Below, in pieces: positions 1-6,136 of a DNA stretch of 6,263 bases; the stretch's first letter is position 1, and every line of letters starts with the position of its first letter. Under the pieces are notes generated by a model that was given only the letters and a program-made list of their open reading frames with translations, searched no databases and was not told where the DNA came from. This DNA is from Acidimicrobiia bacterium (GTDB lineage: Bacteria; Actinomycetota; Acidimicrobiia; IMCC26256; JAENVU01). Position numbers and translations under genes: made by a program. The stretch spans positions 1 through 6,263 of the forward strand of contig JADGON010000071.1 in NCBI GenBank assembly GCA_017882945.1, given 5' to 3'.

Positions 1-720
1 AAGTACGCGATGGCGACTCGCCGGCACATGTACGAGTTCGGCACGACGATCGAGCAGCTGGCCGAGATCGCGGTCTCGAGCCGGTTCAACGCCGGGCTGA
101 ACCCCGACGCGTACTACCGGGAGCCCATCTCGATCGACGACGTGCAGAGCTCGCCGATGATCGCGGATCCGCTCACCAAGCTGCACTGCTGCATCCGCTC
201 GGATGGCGGCGGCGCGATCGTGCTCACCTCGGAGGAGCGGGCCAAGGACCTCAAGCGCGAGCCGGTCTGGGTGCTCGGCTCGGGCGAGACGTCCAGCCAC
301 ACGACGATGAGCGAGTGGGAGGACTTCACCGAGTCCCCGGCCATCCGCTCCGGGAAGCTCGCGTTCGAGCGGGCCGGCATCACGCCCGCGGACGTCGACA
401 CGTGCCAGATCTACGACGCGTTCACCTCCATGGTGCTGCTCTCGCTCGAGGCGCTCGGGTTCTGCGGCAAGGGTGAAGGCGGCGCGTTCGTCGAGGACGG
501 CAAGCTGCGCGTCGGCGGCGCGCTGCCGACGAACACCGACGGCGGCGGGCTCTCGGCCTGTCACCCCGGGATGCGCGGCATGTTCCTCATGGTGGAAGCG
601 GTGAAGCAGCTCCGGGGCGAGGCGGGCGACCGCCAGGTCCCCGACGCGCGCATCGCGTGCGTCAACGGCACCGGCGGCTGGTTCTCATCGTCGGCCACGC
701 TGCTCCTCGGCCTGGACTGA
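1..720 (+). CDS. Thiolase family protein (SCP-x/Ltp-like acetyl-CoA acetyltransferase), C-terminal fragment
   Basis: This is the last 239 residues of a thiolase-fold enzyme. The frame is open to base 1 (it begins K-Y-A before the first visible Met at base 10), so the gene starts outside the window; the family is usually about 380-400 residues. The missing N-terminal part would carry the acyl-accepting cysteine. Visible family marks, numbered from base 1, are YDAFT at 138-142, the glycine-rich stretch ending in ACHPG with Cys187 and His188, and CVNGTGG starting at Cys220, where classical thiolases have the second catalytic cysteine in a CxG motif. Thiolases of this group cleave or condense 3-ketoacyl-CoA thioesters in the cytoplasm, and actinobacterial members often act in lipid or sterol side-chain breakdown. 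Such genes often sit next to a DUF35 partner, which would lie to the left if present. The fold is secure; substrate, and thiolase versus Ltp-type aldolase activity, are not decided. Confidence 0.9.
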   Translation, partial: KYAMATRRHMYEFGTTIEQLAEIAVSSRFNAGLNPDAYYREPISIDDVQSSPMIADPLTKLHCCIRSDGGGAIVLTSEERAKDLKREPVWVLGSGETSSHTTMSEWEDFTESPAIRSGKLAFERAGITPADVDTCQIYDAFTSMVLLSLEALGFCGKGEGGAFVEDGKLRVGGALPTNTDGGGLSACHPGMRGMFLMVEAVKQLRGEAGDRQVPDARIACVNGTGGWFSSSATLLLGLD

Positions 721-736
721 CCTCCGGCGGCTCCGG

Positions 737-757
737 CGCGGCCGAGCTCAGGCCGCG
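737..757. terminator. Small GC hairpin between convergent genes
   Basis: A perfect 7-bp stem, CGCGGCC (737-743) and GGCCGCG (751-757), encloses a 7-base loop that includes the TetR stop codon. It lies in the 27-bp gap between the convergent thiolase and TetR genes and into the last codons of the latter. There is no T-run on either side, so it is not a classical intrinsic terminator. At this GC content a 7-bp stem can arise by chance. It could act as a weak bidirectional terminator. Confidence 0.3.
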
Positions 758-1407
758 GCGCGGAAGAAGCCGCGGTGGATCAACCGCGTGAGGGAGGTGA
801 GCATCTCGTCGTCGTCGAAACCGAGATCGCGTGAGGACACCGCGTAGCTGAACCGCTCGAGCAACGCCATGAGCGCGGTTACCGCCGCGGTCGGGTCGAC
901 ATCCTCGGGCACTCCGCTCTCCTCCATGCGCCGACCGAGGGCGCTGGCGATGTGTGTGAACGCGCGCACCCCCAACCGGTCGACCTCCCGATCGCTGACC
1001 TGATCTTCCATCCAGGCCCGGATGACCACCCCGTAGCGCCGGTACGTCGTGACGAAGCGGCCGAGGAAGTCCCGCAGGTTCTCGAAGCCCTGCTCGGTGG
1101 CGTTGATCGGCTCGACCGCGGCGGCCAACGCCTCCATCTCCTGCGCGCAATCCACCGCCAGCGCCCGGAGCAGGTCTTCCTTGTTGGCGAAGTAGAGATA
1201 GAAGGTGCCGTGCGAGGTGCGGGCCGCCCGCACGATGTCGTCGACGCGGCTCTGGTGGTAGCCCCGCTCGGCGAACACGCGCATGCCGGCGTCCGAGAGC
1301 CGGCGCATCGTCTTGCGGCCCTGGGCGCGCAGCTCGCGGCGGCGCGCCGGAGTGCCCGCCGCAGTGGCGCGCTTCGGTCGAGAGGAGTTGTGCGATCCTG
1401 AGCCCAT
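748..1407 (-). CDS. TetR/AcrR family transcriptional regulator
   Basis: This is a 219-residue one-component repressor of the usual TetR length. After a basic, probably disordered leader of about 30 residues (ARRRELRAQGRK), the DNA-binding domain runs over about residues 35-82. The helix-turn-helix signature is RVDDIVRAARTSHGTFYLYF (54-73), followed by NKEDLL, which is diagnostic of the family. The C-terminal part (about 85-219) is a helical ligand-binding and dimerisation domain without a recognisable ligand signature. The ATG at 1405-1407 is the best start, with a GGGGA purine tract three bases before it. The gene is divergent from the acyl-CoA ligase and convergent with the thiolase, so it probably controls one or both, sensing an acyl-CoA or the free acid; that is inference from position. 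The extra N-terminal residues could be shortened by a later start, but the initiation codons further in would cut into the DNA-binding domain. Confidence 0.93.
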   Translation of the reverse strand: MGSGSHNSSRPKRATAAGTPARRRELRAQGRKTMRRLSDAGMRVFAERGYHQSRVDDIVRAARTSHGTFYLYFANKEDLLRALAVDCAQEMEALAAAVEPINATEQGFENLRDFLGRFVTTYRRYGVVIRAWMEDQVSDREVDRLGVRAFTHIASALGRRMEESGVPEDVDPTAAVTALMALLERFSYAVSSRDLGFDDDEMLTSLTRLIHRGFFRAAA

Positions 1408-2914
1408 GCTTCCCCAGACGACGCGCGAGGCGGCTCGCCGGTTCGGTGATGCTACTGCCTACGTCACCGAGCAGAGCCGGCCCATCTCGTTCACCGACCT
1501 CGACCGGGATTCGGACGAGATCGCCGCAGGCCTCGCGCAGCGGGGGGTGCGCGTCGGTGACGTCGTCGCGCTGATCCTGCCACCCGGCCCGGAGTACCTC
1601 CTGGCGTATCTCGGCGCCGCGAAGGTTGGTGCGATCACCACCGGCATCAACGACCGCCTCTCCGCTCGCGAGCAGGCCGGCGTCCTGGAACGCGCCGCTC
1701 CGCGCCTCGTGATCGCCGGCACCTCCGTCGTCGCGCCGGACCACCCCGGCGCGGAGGTGGTTGTCGTCGACACGACCGGAGCCGATCCCGACGCGCCGGC
1801 GCTCGCGAGCCTGCGCGGCCGCGGCGAGCCCCCGGCACTCGCCGACGATCCGGACCGTCCGGTCGCGATCATCTTCACGTCGGGCACGACGGGCGCGCCC
1901 AAAGGCGCGCTCTACACGAACCGCCAGCTCGCATTCATCACCCGGACCGACGTCGGCGAGACATGGGGCGGCGGCAGCCGCAGCTTCACCGGCACGTCCT
2001 TCGCGCACCTCGGCTTCATGACGAAGCTGGCCGGCAACCTGCAGCGGGGCGGGACGAGCTTCATCATGTCTCGCTGGCGCGCCGACGACGCACTGCGCCT
2101 CGTGGAGCGCGAGCGCATGACCACGGTCGCGGGCGTGCCCACTCAGCTCGCGCTGATGCTCGCGCGACCCGACTTCGACGCATTCGATCTCGAGAGCGTC
2201 CGCTACCTCGTCGTCGGCGGCGGTCCGGTGACCCCCGGCCTCGCCGACGAGGCGCGGGCGCGCTTCGGTGCCGCGCTCGCGACCCGCTACTCGTGCACCG
2301 AGGCGGGCATCGGGCTCGGCACCGCGTTCGACGCGGCAGACGAAGACGCGATCGTGAGCGTCGGCCGCCCCCATGACGCGGTCGACCTCGCGGTGCTCGA
2401 CGAGTCCGACGATGCGGTGCGACCGGGCGAGGTCGGGCGCGTGTGCCTTCGCTCCCCCGCTGTCATGAGCGGCTACTGGCGCGATCCCGAGGCCACCGCG
2501 GCGGCGTTCACTGCGGACGGCTTCGTGCGGACCGGCGATCTCGGGTGGGTCGACGACCAGGGCCGGCTGCGTCTGGTCGGACGCAGCAAGGAGATGTACG
2601 TGCGCGGCGGCTACAACGTCTACCCGGTCGAGGTCGAGGCGGTGCTCTCCGCACATCCCGGCGTGAGCGCCGTCGCGGTCGTGCCGCGGGCAGACGGCGT
2701 GATGGGCGAGCTCGGTGTCGCCGCGGTCGTGCCGCGTGATCCCGCGGCGCCGCCGACCCTCGACGAGCTTCGGGCCTTCGCCCGCGAGAAGCTCGCGACC
2801 TACAAGCTCCCCGAGGCCCTGACGATCGTCGACGCCCTCCCGCTCACCCCGATGGAGAAGATCGACCGCACGGCGCTCACCCGCTCCCTCGACGACCAGG
2901 AGCGACCTTCCTGA
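1406..2914 (+). CDS. Class I adenylate-forming acyl-CoA ligase (AMP-binding, FadD-like)
   Basis: A 502-residue ANL-superfamily enzyme that activates a carboxylic acid to acyl-AMP and then acyl-CoA in the cytoplasm. Motifs appear in order. The phosphate-binding loop TSGTTGAPKG is at 158-167. The A5 motif is YSCTEAG at 295-301, where YGxTE is usual. TGDLG at 376-380 carries the ribose-binding Asp378. The hinge GRSKE is at 392-396, followed by the RGGYNVYPVEVE segment (400-411). The C-terminal catalytic lysine is Lys485 in PMEKIDR. All core residues are present and the length is normal for FadD-type ligases. The frame is open 123 bases further upstream, but that extension would lie opposite the TetR DNA-binding domain and does not look like ligase, so ATG 1406 is chosen. 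No good Shine-Dalgarno is correctly spaced: GAGGAG sits 18 bases upstream. It probably feeds the downstream acyl-CoA dehydrogenase. Substrate class (fatty, aromatic or sterol-derived acid) is unknown. Confidence 0.93.
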   Translation: MLPQTTREAARRFGDATAYVTEQSRPISFTDLDRDSDEIAAGLAQRGVRVGDVVALILPPGPEYLLAYLGAAKVGAITTGINDRLSAREQAGVLERAAPRLVIAGTSVVAPDHPGAEVVVVDTTGADPDAPALASLRGRGEPPALADDPDRPVAIIFTSGTTGAPKGALYTNRQLAFITRTDVGETWGGGSRSFTGTSFAHLGFMTKLAGNLQRGGTSFIMSRWRADDALRLVERERMTTVAGVPTQLALMLARPDFDAFDLESVRYLVVGGGPVTPGLADEARARFGAALATRYSCTEAGIGLGTAFDAADEDAIVSVGRPHDAVDLAVLDESDDAVRPGEVGRVCLRSPAVMSGYWRDPEATAAAFTADGFVRTGDLGWVDDQGRLRLVGRSKEMYVRGGYNVYPVEVEAVLSAHPGVSAVAVVPRADGVMGELGVAAVVPRDPAAPPTLDELRAFAREKLATYKLPEALTIVDALPLTPMEKIDRTALTRSLDDQERPS

Positions 2915-2929
2915 CCCGACCCTCGAACG

Positions 2930-2973
2930 CCGTCGGCCGCCCGACAACCGCGGCCACCATGATCGGCCGACGG
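2930..2973. terminator. 10-bp inverted repeat with a competing inner hairpin
   Basis: CCGTCGGCCG (2930-2939) and CGGCCGACGG (2964-2973) are perfect complements around a 24-base loop. Inside it, GGCCGC (2935-2940) can instead pair with GCGGCC (2950-2955) around a 9-base loop; the two folds share bases and exclude each other. It starts 16 bases after the ligase stop codon, where a terminator would be expected, but no T-run follows, only ATCTT. It may end ligase transcripts, attenuate read-through into the dehydrogenase, or bind a protein. The pairing is seen directly; the function is inferred. Confidence 0.4.
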
Positions 2974-2992
2974 GGATCTTCGGAAAGGGAGG

Positions 2993-3006
2993 TGACGTCG
3001 GCGTCA
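2993..3006. promoter_or_regulatory. Candidate operator palindrome TGACG-N4-CGTCA
   Basis: Perfect 5-bp arms TGACG and CGTCA flank four central bases. The element ends two bases before the -10-like hexamer of the acyl-CoA dehydrogenase gene, so a protein bound here would block RNA polymerase. The TetR regulator encoded 1.6 kb away is the nearest candidate binder, but I did not find a clear second copy of the site at the TetR/ligase start region. The symmetry is seen in the sequence; the operator role is inferred. Confidence 0.4.
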
Positions 3007-3008
3007 GG

Positions 3009-3014
3009 TAACGT
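3009..3014 (+). promoter_or_regulatory. Candidate -10 element of the acyl-CoA dehydrogenase gene
   Basis: TAACGT fits the TANNNT form of actinobacterial -10 elements and ends nine bases before ATG 3024. A transcript from it would start at or within a few bases of the start codon, giving a leaderless or nearly leaderless mRNA. No convincing -35 is present at 16-18 bases. An unusually good anti-Shine-Dalgarno match, GGGAGGTGA (2987-2995), lies upstream of it, too far from the ATG to serve it. Confidence 0.4.
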
Positions 3015-3023
3015 GCGGCCGCC

Positions 3024-4169
3024 ATGGAGCTGGACTTCACCGTCGACCAAGAGGAGCTGCGCGACACCGTCCGCACGGTGCTGCGCGCGGAGTGCACGCC
3101 GGCGCGGGTGCGCGAGCTGGTCGAGGCCCGCACCGCCAACAAGGCGGACGATGCCGAAGAGCTCTGGGGCCACATGGTCGAGCTCGGCTGGCCGGCTCTC
3201 ACGGTGCCCGAGGCGTACGGCGGGCTCGGGCTCGGCGCGGTCGAGCTCGCGGTGGTCGTCGAAGAGCTCGGGCGGGCACTGGCGCCCGGACCGCTGCTGC
3301 CCACCATCAGCCAGTTCGTACCCGCGCTCCGGGCACTCGGGACCGACGAGCAGCAGTCCCGCTTCCTCGGACCGGTGGCCGCGGATGGCGTGGCCGGCAC
3401 ACTGGCCATCGCCGAGGGTAAGAACTTCGACCCCGCCGCGGCCACGGCGACCGCGACACCCGACGGTGCCGGGGGCTACACGCTCTCGGGCGTGAAGGAC
3501 GCCGTGTTGGAGGCGGTCGCGGCCGCCGAGATCGTCGTGGTCGCTCGCGTCCCGGGAAGTGTCGGCGACGAAGGGATCGGCGCGTTCGTCGTCGCCGGTG
3601 ACGCGCTCGACGTCTCCCCCATCGCAGCACTCGACCAGAGCCGCGTCATTGCGACCGTCGCCCTCGGCGACGTCGTCGTGCCCGCGGAGCGGGTCCTGGG
3701 CTCACCGGGACCCGCGACCGCGATCGCGCTGCGCGCCGTCGTCCGGGAGGCGACGGTCGCGCTGGCCCTCGAGTCCGTCGGCACGGCGCAGAGCGCGTTC
3801 GACATCTCCGTGGAGTACGCCAAGCAGCGCGAGCAGTTCGGCGTGCCCATCGGCTCGTTCCAGGCCACCAAGCACAAGCTCGCGGACCTGCTGGTACTGC
3901 TCGAGCGGGCCCGGGCGCTCGGGTACTTCGCCGCGCTGACGATCGCCGAGTCCGACGCCCGCGCCGCGATCTCCACCTCGATGGCGAAGGCGGCCGCCGG
4001 CGATGCGGCGCAGCGGATCGCCAAGGAAGGGATCCAGATCCACGGCGGGATCGGGTACACGTGGGAGCACGACATGCACCTGTACGTGCGTCGCCTGCAG
4101 TCGAGCACCGCACTCTTCGGTGGCCCGAGCCGGCACCGCCAGCTCGTGGCCGACGCCCTCGGCGTCTAG
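3024..4169 (+). CDS. Acyl-CoA dehydrogenase family protein (FadE-like)
   Basis: A 381-residue flavoprotein of normal family length that introduces the alpha-beta double bond into acyl-CoA. The N-terminal helical domain (about 1-115) includes VPEAYGGLGLG. The middle beta domain (about 120-225) includes DVVVPAERVLG. The C-terminal helical domain (about 230-381) carries QREQFGVPIGSFQA (Arg269) and QIHGGIGYTWEHD (338-350), the FAD/dimer-interface signatures. The usual TEPxxGSD segment is replaced by AEGKNFDP (130-137), which resembles the divergent actinobacterial FadE subunits that work as heteromeric pairs. Glu242 lies near the place of the catalytic base in isovaleryl-CoA dehydrogenase-type enzymes, but I cannot align it firmly. 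ATG 3024 is forced by an in-frame TAA at 3009-3011. It lies 109 bp behind the ligase on the same strand. No second dehydrogenase subunit follows, since the next gene is convergent, so a partner would have to be elsewhere or the enzyme is homomeric. Confidence 0.93.
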   Translation: MELDFTVDQEELRDTVRTVLRAECTPARVRELVEARTANKADDAEELWGHMVELGWPALTVPEAYGGLGLGAVELAVVVEELGRALAPGPLLPTISQFVPALRALGTDEQQSRFLGPVAADGVAGTLAIAEGKNFDPAAATATATPDGAGGYTLSGVKDAVLEAVAAAEIVVVARVPGSVGDEGIGAFVVAGDALDVSPIAALDQSRVIATVALGDVVVPAERVLGSPGPATAIALRAVVREATVALALESVGTAQSAFDISVEYAKQREQFGVPIGSFQATKHKLADLLVLLERARALGYFAALTIAESDARAAISTSMAKAAAGDAAQRIAKEGIQIHGGIGYTWEHDMHLYVRRLQSSTALFGGPSRHRQLVADALGV

Positions 4170-4182
4170 CTGGACTCGCTCG

Positions 4183-4950
4183 TCAGCGTGCGAGCACCAA
4201 CGAGAAGAGGAAGAGCCAGACCACCGCGAGCACGAAGCCGGTGATCAGCGCGTTCTTGTGCGTGTCGAAGAGAACGTTGGTGCCACCCGGCTTCGTCCCG
4301 CCGATCCAGCCCAGCGCGCTGGCCTCCAGCACGCCCCAGATCACGATGGTGACGCCCCAGTAGAGGGCTCGCTTGCTGCCCTCCGGCGGCAGGATCTGGT
4401 TGTACGGGAAGTGTGCCGTGCCGACCATGAAGACCAGCATCGGCAGCGAGAAGATCGCGTTCATCCGGGACGCCAGGAGCGCCTTCCGACCGGCACCGGC
4501 CGCCGCGGGGTCGGCCTCGCCGCCGGCCTGCACGTTGCGGGCGTTGGCGATGACGATCTTCTGGTTGCGCCAGATGATCCCCCACACGTTCACGAACATC
4601 GTGAGGGCGAACAGGATCCCGGTCGCGATGCTGATGCCCTCCAGGGACTTGAAGTAGTCCATGTTCGAGAGCTGCGAGCTGCCATCGGCCGTGCGCTGGA
4701 GCCCGAGGATCAACAGCCCGGTGACGACCGTGGCCACCGCGGCCCACCGGAACCACCAGAGGGCGCGTGACGCGAGCTTGTCGATCGCGTTGTTGCGGGC
4801 CGCGGCCTCCATCTCGGCGAACGCGGGCACCTGGACGAAGTTGAAGTAGTACAGCAACCCGATCCAGGTGATGCCGACGACGACGTGGAGATAGCGCGCG
4901 ATATACGCGTATCCACCCCGCGAGAAGATATCGAGCACTGCGGCAACCAT
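4183..4950 (-). CDS. PuuD-like (Urate_ox_N type) multi-pass membrane protein
   Basis: A 255-residue integral membrane protein with about six hydrophobic helices at roughly residues 14-39, 64-84, 105-127, 163-181, 195-216 and 233-254. It has no cleavable signal peptide. The first helix has HVVVGITWIGLLYYFNFVQV (22-41), and a later one reads RMNAIFSLPMLVFMVGTAHF (162-181). These match the membrane domain of the urate hydroxylase PuuD family. True PuuD carries a C-terminal cytochrome c domain; this protein ends right after the last helix with no CXXCH, so it is a short form. Intramembrane or edge histidines (His22, His180, His231) could bind haem, as inference. Short relatives in other bacteria often carry unreliable names. 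A GGGGGTGG tract six bases before ATG 4950 supports the start. It lies 77 bp behind the redoxin gene on the same strand. Urate oxidation is possible but not supported by any purine gene here. Confidence 0.8.
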   Translation of the reverse strand: MVAAVLDIFSRGGYAYIARYLHVVVGITWIGLLYYFNFVQVPAFAEMEAAARNNAIDKLASRALWWFRWAAVATVVTGLLILGLQRTADGSSQLSNMDYFKSLEGISIATGILFALTMFVNVWGIIWRNQKIVIANARNVQAGGEADPAAAGAGRKALLASRMNAIFSLPMLVFMVGTAHFPYNQILPPEGSKRALYWGVTIVIWGVLEASALGWIGGTKPGGTNVLFDTHKNALITGFVLAVVWLFLFSLVLAR

Positions 4951-5002
4951 GTGGTTCCACCCCCGTGAGAACGTGTCCCACTCAATGTGACGGTCGGCGC
5001 GG

Positions 5003-5031
5003 AACGTAGCACCGCCTCAGCGCAACGTCAG
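5003..5031 (-). promoter_or_regulatory. Candidate promoter of the PuuD-like gene
   Basis: On the minus strand, CTGACG (5031-5026) and TACGTT (5008-5003) are separated by 17 bases, a reasonable -35/-10 pair for a housekeeping sigma factor. It would give a 5' leader of about 45 bases with the GGGGGTGG tract before ATG 4950. The -35 overlaps the stop codon of the upstream redoxin gene. This suggests the membrane protein can be transcribed on its own, though read-through from the redoxin gene is equally possible. Confidence 0.35.
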
Positions 5032-6098
5032 GGACTTGTTGTCCAGACGTCGTCGGCCGAGCCGGTCCCGGGCCGGCCCGCGGCCTCCCACTCGGCGTAG
5101 AAGTCGAAGAACGGAGCGCCGAACGGGTCCTCGCCCCGCAACGGTAGCGAGCCGCGCCGGATGGTCCAGTCCATCGGCGCCAGCTCGTACGCGGTCGCGA
5201 AGTGACGCTCCGCGGCATCGCGTTTCCCCTCACGCGCCAGGTGCGCCCCGACGCGCCGCTCGACCCGCGCCAGCTGCTCGGCCTCGGTCGGCGCGGGCTG
5301 GCGGGCGCGGACGCCGTCGGGGTCCTCGGGCACCTCCCCCTCGCGCACCCAACGTCGCAGCTGCTCGTGGTGGACGGTGGAGTCGATGTTGGTGAAGTCC
5401 TTGAACTGATCGTCGCCGGGCGCGATCACCGGCGCCCGCACGATGCGGTCGTCCTCGTCGATCCAGACCACCGACGGGACGTTCGTGATGCCGAAGAGCT
5501 CACCGAGGAGGTGCTCCCGGTCGACCAGCACCGGGAACGTCGGCTGCGGATCCGCGGCATCGACCCACTCCTTGGCCGCGGCCGCGCTGTCGTCGAGCGC
5601 GACGGAGACGATGTCGAGGCCCTGGGGTCCCAGCTCCTCGGCCAGGAGCTGCCAGGCCGGCAAGTCGTAGCGGCAGCCGCACCAGGACGCCCAGGTGACG
5701 ACGAGCGTCTTGCGCTTCCCGAGCGACGAGTACCGGAACGTCTCGCCCTCGACGTCGGGCAGCTCGAAGTCCGGGGCCTCGAGCGTCTCCATCGCCGCGA
5801 CCCGCTCTGCCGCGGGCACTCCGAGCGCGACCAGGCCTTCGGACGGGTCGATCACGGCCGGCCGGTGCAACGCCGCAGCGAACGCTCCGGCATCGATCGC
5901 GCCGTCGACGACGAGCGCGTCACGGTCGCGGACCGGCACGCAGACCGACTCCCGGCACAGCCCCTCGGGCTTGAGCACCCATCCCGTCGTGGCCTCGAGC
6001 GCGGCCGGATCGACGAGCACCCGGTCCCCCTCGATCCGCGCCGCAACATCACGCGCGCCGTGCTCGGCATCGATCCAGGTCACGCTCGCGGAAGCCAT
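5028..6098 (-). CDS. Thioredoxin-fold redoxin (TlpA/AhpC-TSA-like) with CxC active site and TPR-like C-terminus
   Basis: A 356-residue, three-part protein. Residues 1-105 form an N-terminal domain I do not recognise, with GLCRESVCVPV (46-56) giving a CX4C pair, Cys48 and Cys53. Residues about 107-250 are a thioredoxin-like redoxin: APDFELPDVEG (108-118), the active site WASWCGCRYDLPAW (136-149) and the cis-proline loop NVPSVVWID (206-214). Where TlpA/ResA proteins have WCxxC, this has Cys140-Gly-Cys142-Arg. Residues about 274-312 look like a single TPR-type helical hairpin, followed by a Trp/Phe-rich tail. There is no signal peptide or membrane segment, so it should be cytoplasmic, unlike secreted TlpA/ResA. 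These four are the only cysteines. A thiol-disulfide or peroxidase-type role is likely; partners are unknown. ATG 6098 is fixed by an in-frame TAG at 6108-6110. The nearest Shine-Dalgarno-like AAGGAGGT (6115-6122) is 16 bases away. Confidence 0.87.
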   Translation of the reverse strand: MASASVTWIDAEHGARDVAARIEGDRVLVDPAALEATTGWVLKPEGLCRESVCVPVRDRDALVVDGAIDAGAFAAALHRPAVIDPSEGLVALGVPAAERVAAMETLEAPDFELPDVEGETFRYSSLGKRKTLVVTWASWCGCRYDLPAWQLLAEELGPQGLDIVSVALDDSAAAAKEWVDAADPQPTFPVLVDREHLLGELFGITNVPSVVWIDEDDRIVRAPVIAPGDDQFKDFTNIDSTVHHEQLRRWVREGEVPEDPDGVRARQPAPTEAEQLARVERRVGAHLAREGKRDAAERHFATAYELAPMDWTIRRGSLPLRGEDPFGAPFFDFYAEWEAAGRPGTGSADDVWTTSP

Positions 6099-6104
6099 GC
6101 GGGC

Positions 6105-6110
6105 AATCTA
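6105..6110 (-). promoter_or_regulatory. Candidate -10 element of the redoxin gene (leaderless geometry)
   Basis: TAGATT on the minus strand fits TANNNT and ends six bases before ATG 6098, which places the expected transcription start on the A of the start codon. The perfect AAGGAGGT (6122-6115) then lies upstream of the -10 and would not be transcribed. Either the gene is leaderless, or the Shine-Dalgarno works at an unusually long spacing of 16 bases and the hexamer is chance. Confidence 0.4.
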
Positions 6111-6136
6111 CGCGACCTCCTTCGTGGGTCGGTGCG

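Noticed and set aside
1391..1396. TGCGAT as a -10 element for the ligase (nine bases before ATG 1406)
   Set aside because: It lacks the key A at the second position and has no -35. The spacing matches the dehydrogenase promoter candidate, but the match is too weak to annotate.
952..1401. Plus-strand open frame of 149 codons opposite TetR
   Set aside because: It is His/Arg/Ala-rich with no recognisable domain, and is the antisense shadow of a clear TetR gene.
1283..1405. N-terminal extension of the acyl-CoA ligase to the first in-frame ATG
   Set aside because: The 41 extra residues are antisense to the TetR DNA-binding domain and unlike a ligase N-terminus; ATG 1406 gives the usual family length.
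662..3445. A 927-codon open frame on the minus strand opposite the ligase and overlapping TetR
   Set aside because: It is low-complexity, Arg/Ala/Gly-rich and lacks any family motif. It lies opposite the well-supported ligase and in another frame of TetR, as expected from GC-biased third positions.
4175..4195. Small hairpin GCTCG/CGAGC between the convergent dehydrogenase and PuuD-like genes
   Set aside because: Only 5 bp of stem with alternative registers and no T-run; not distinguishable from chance in GC-rich DNA.
4166..4981. Alternative 271-codon minus-strand frame over the PuuD-like gene, and the plus-strand frame at 4003-4770
   Set aside because: Both are charged, low-complexity translations. 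The 4183-4950 frame gives six clean membrane helices and family motifs.
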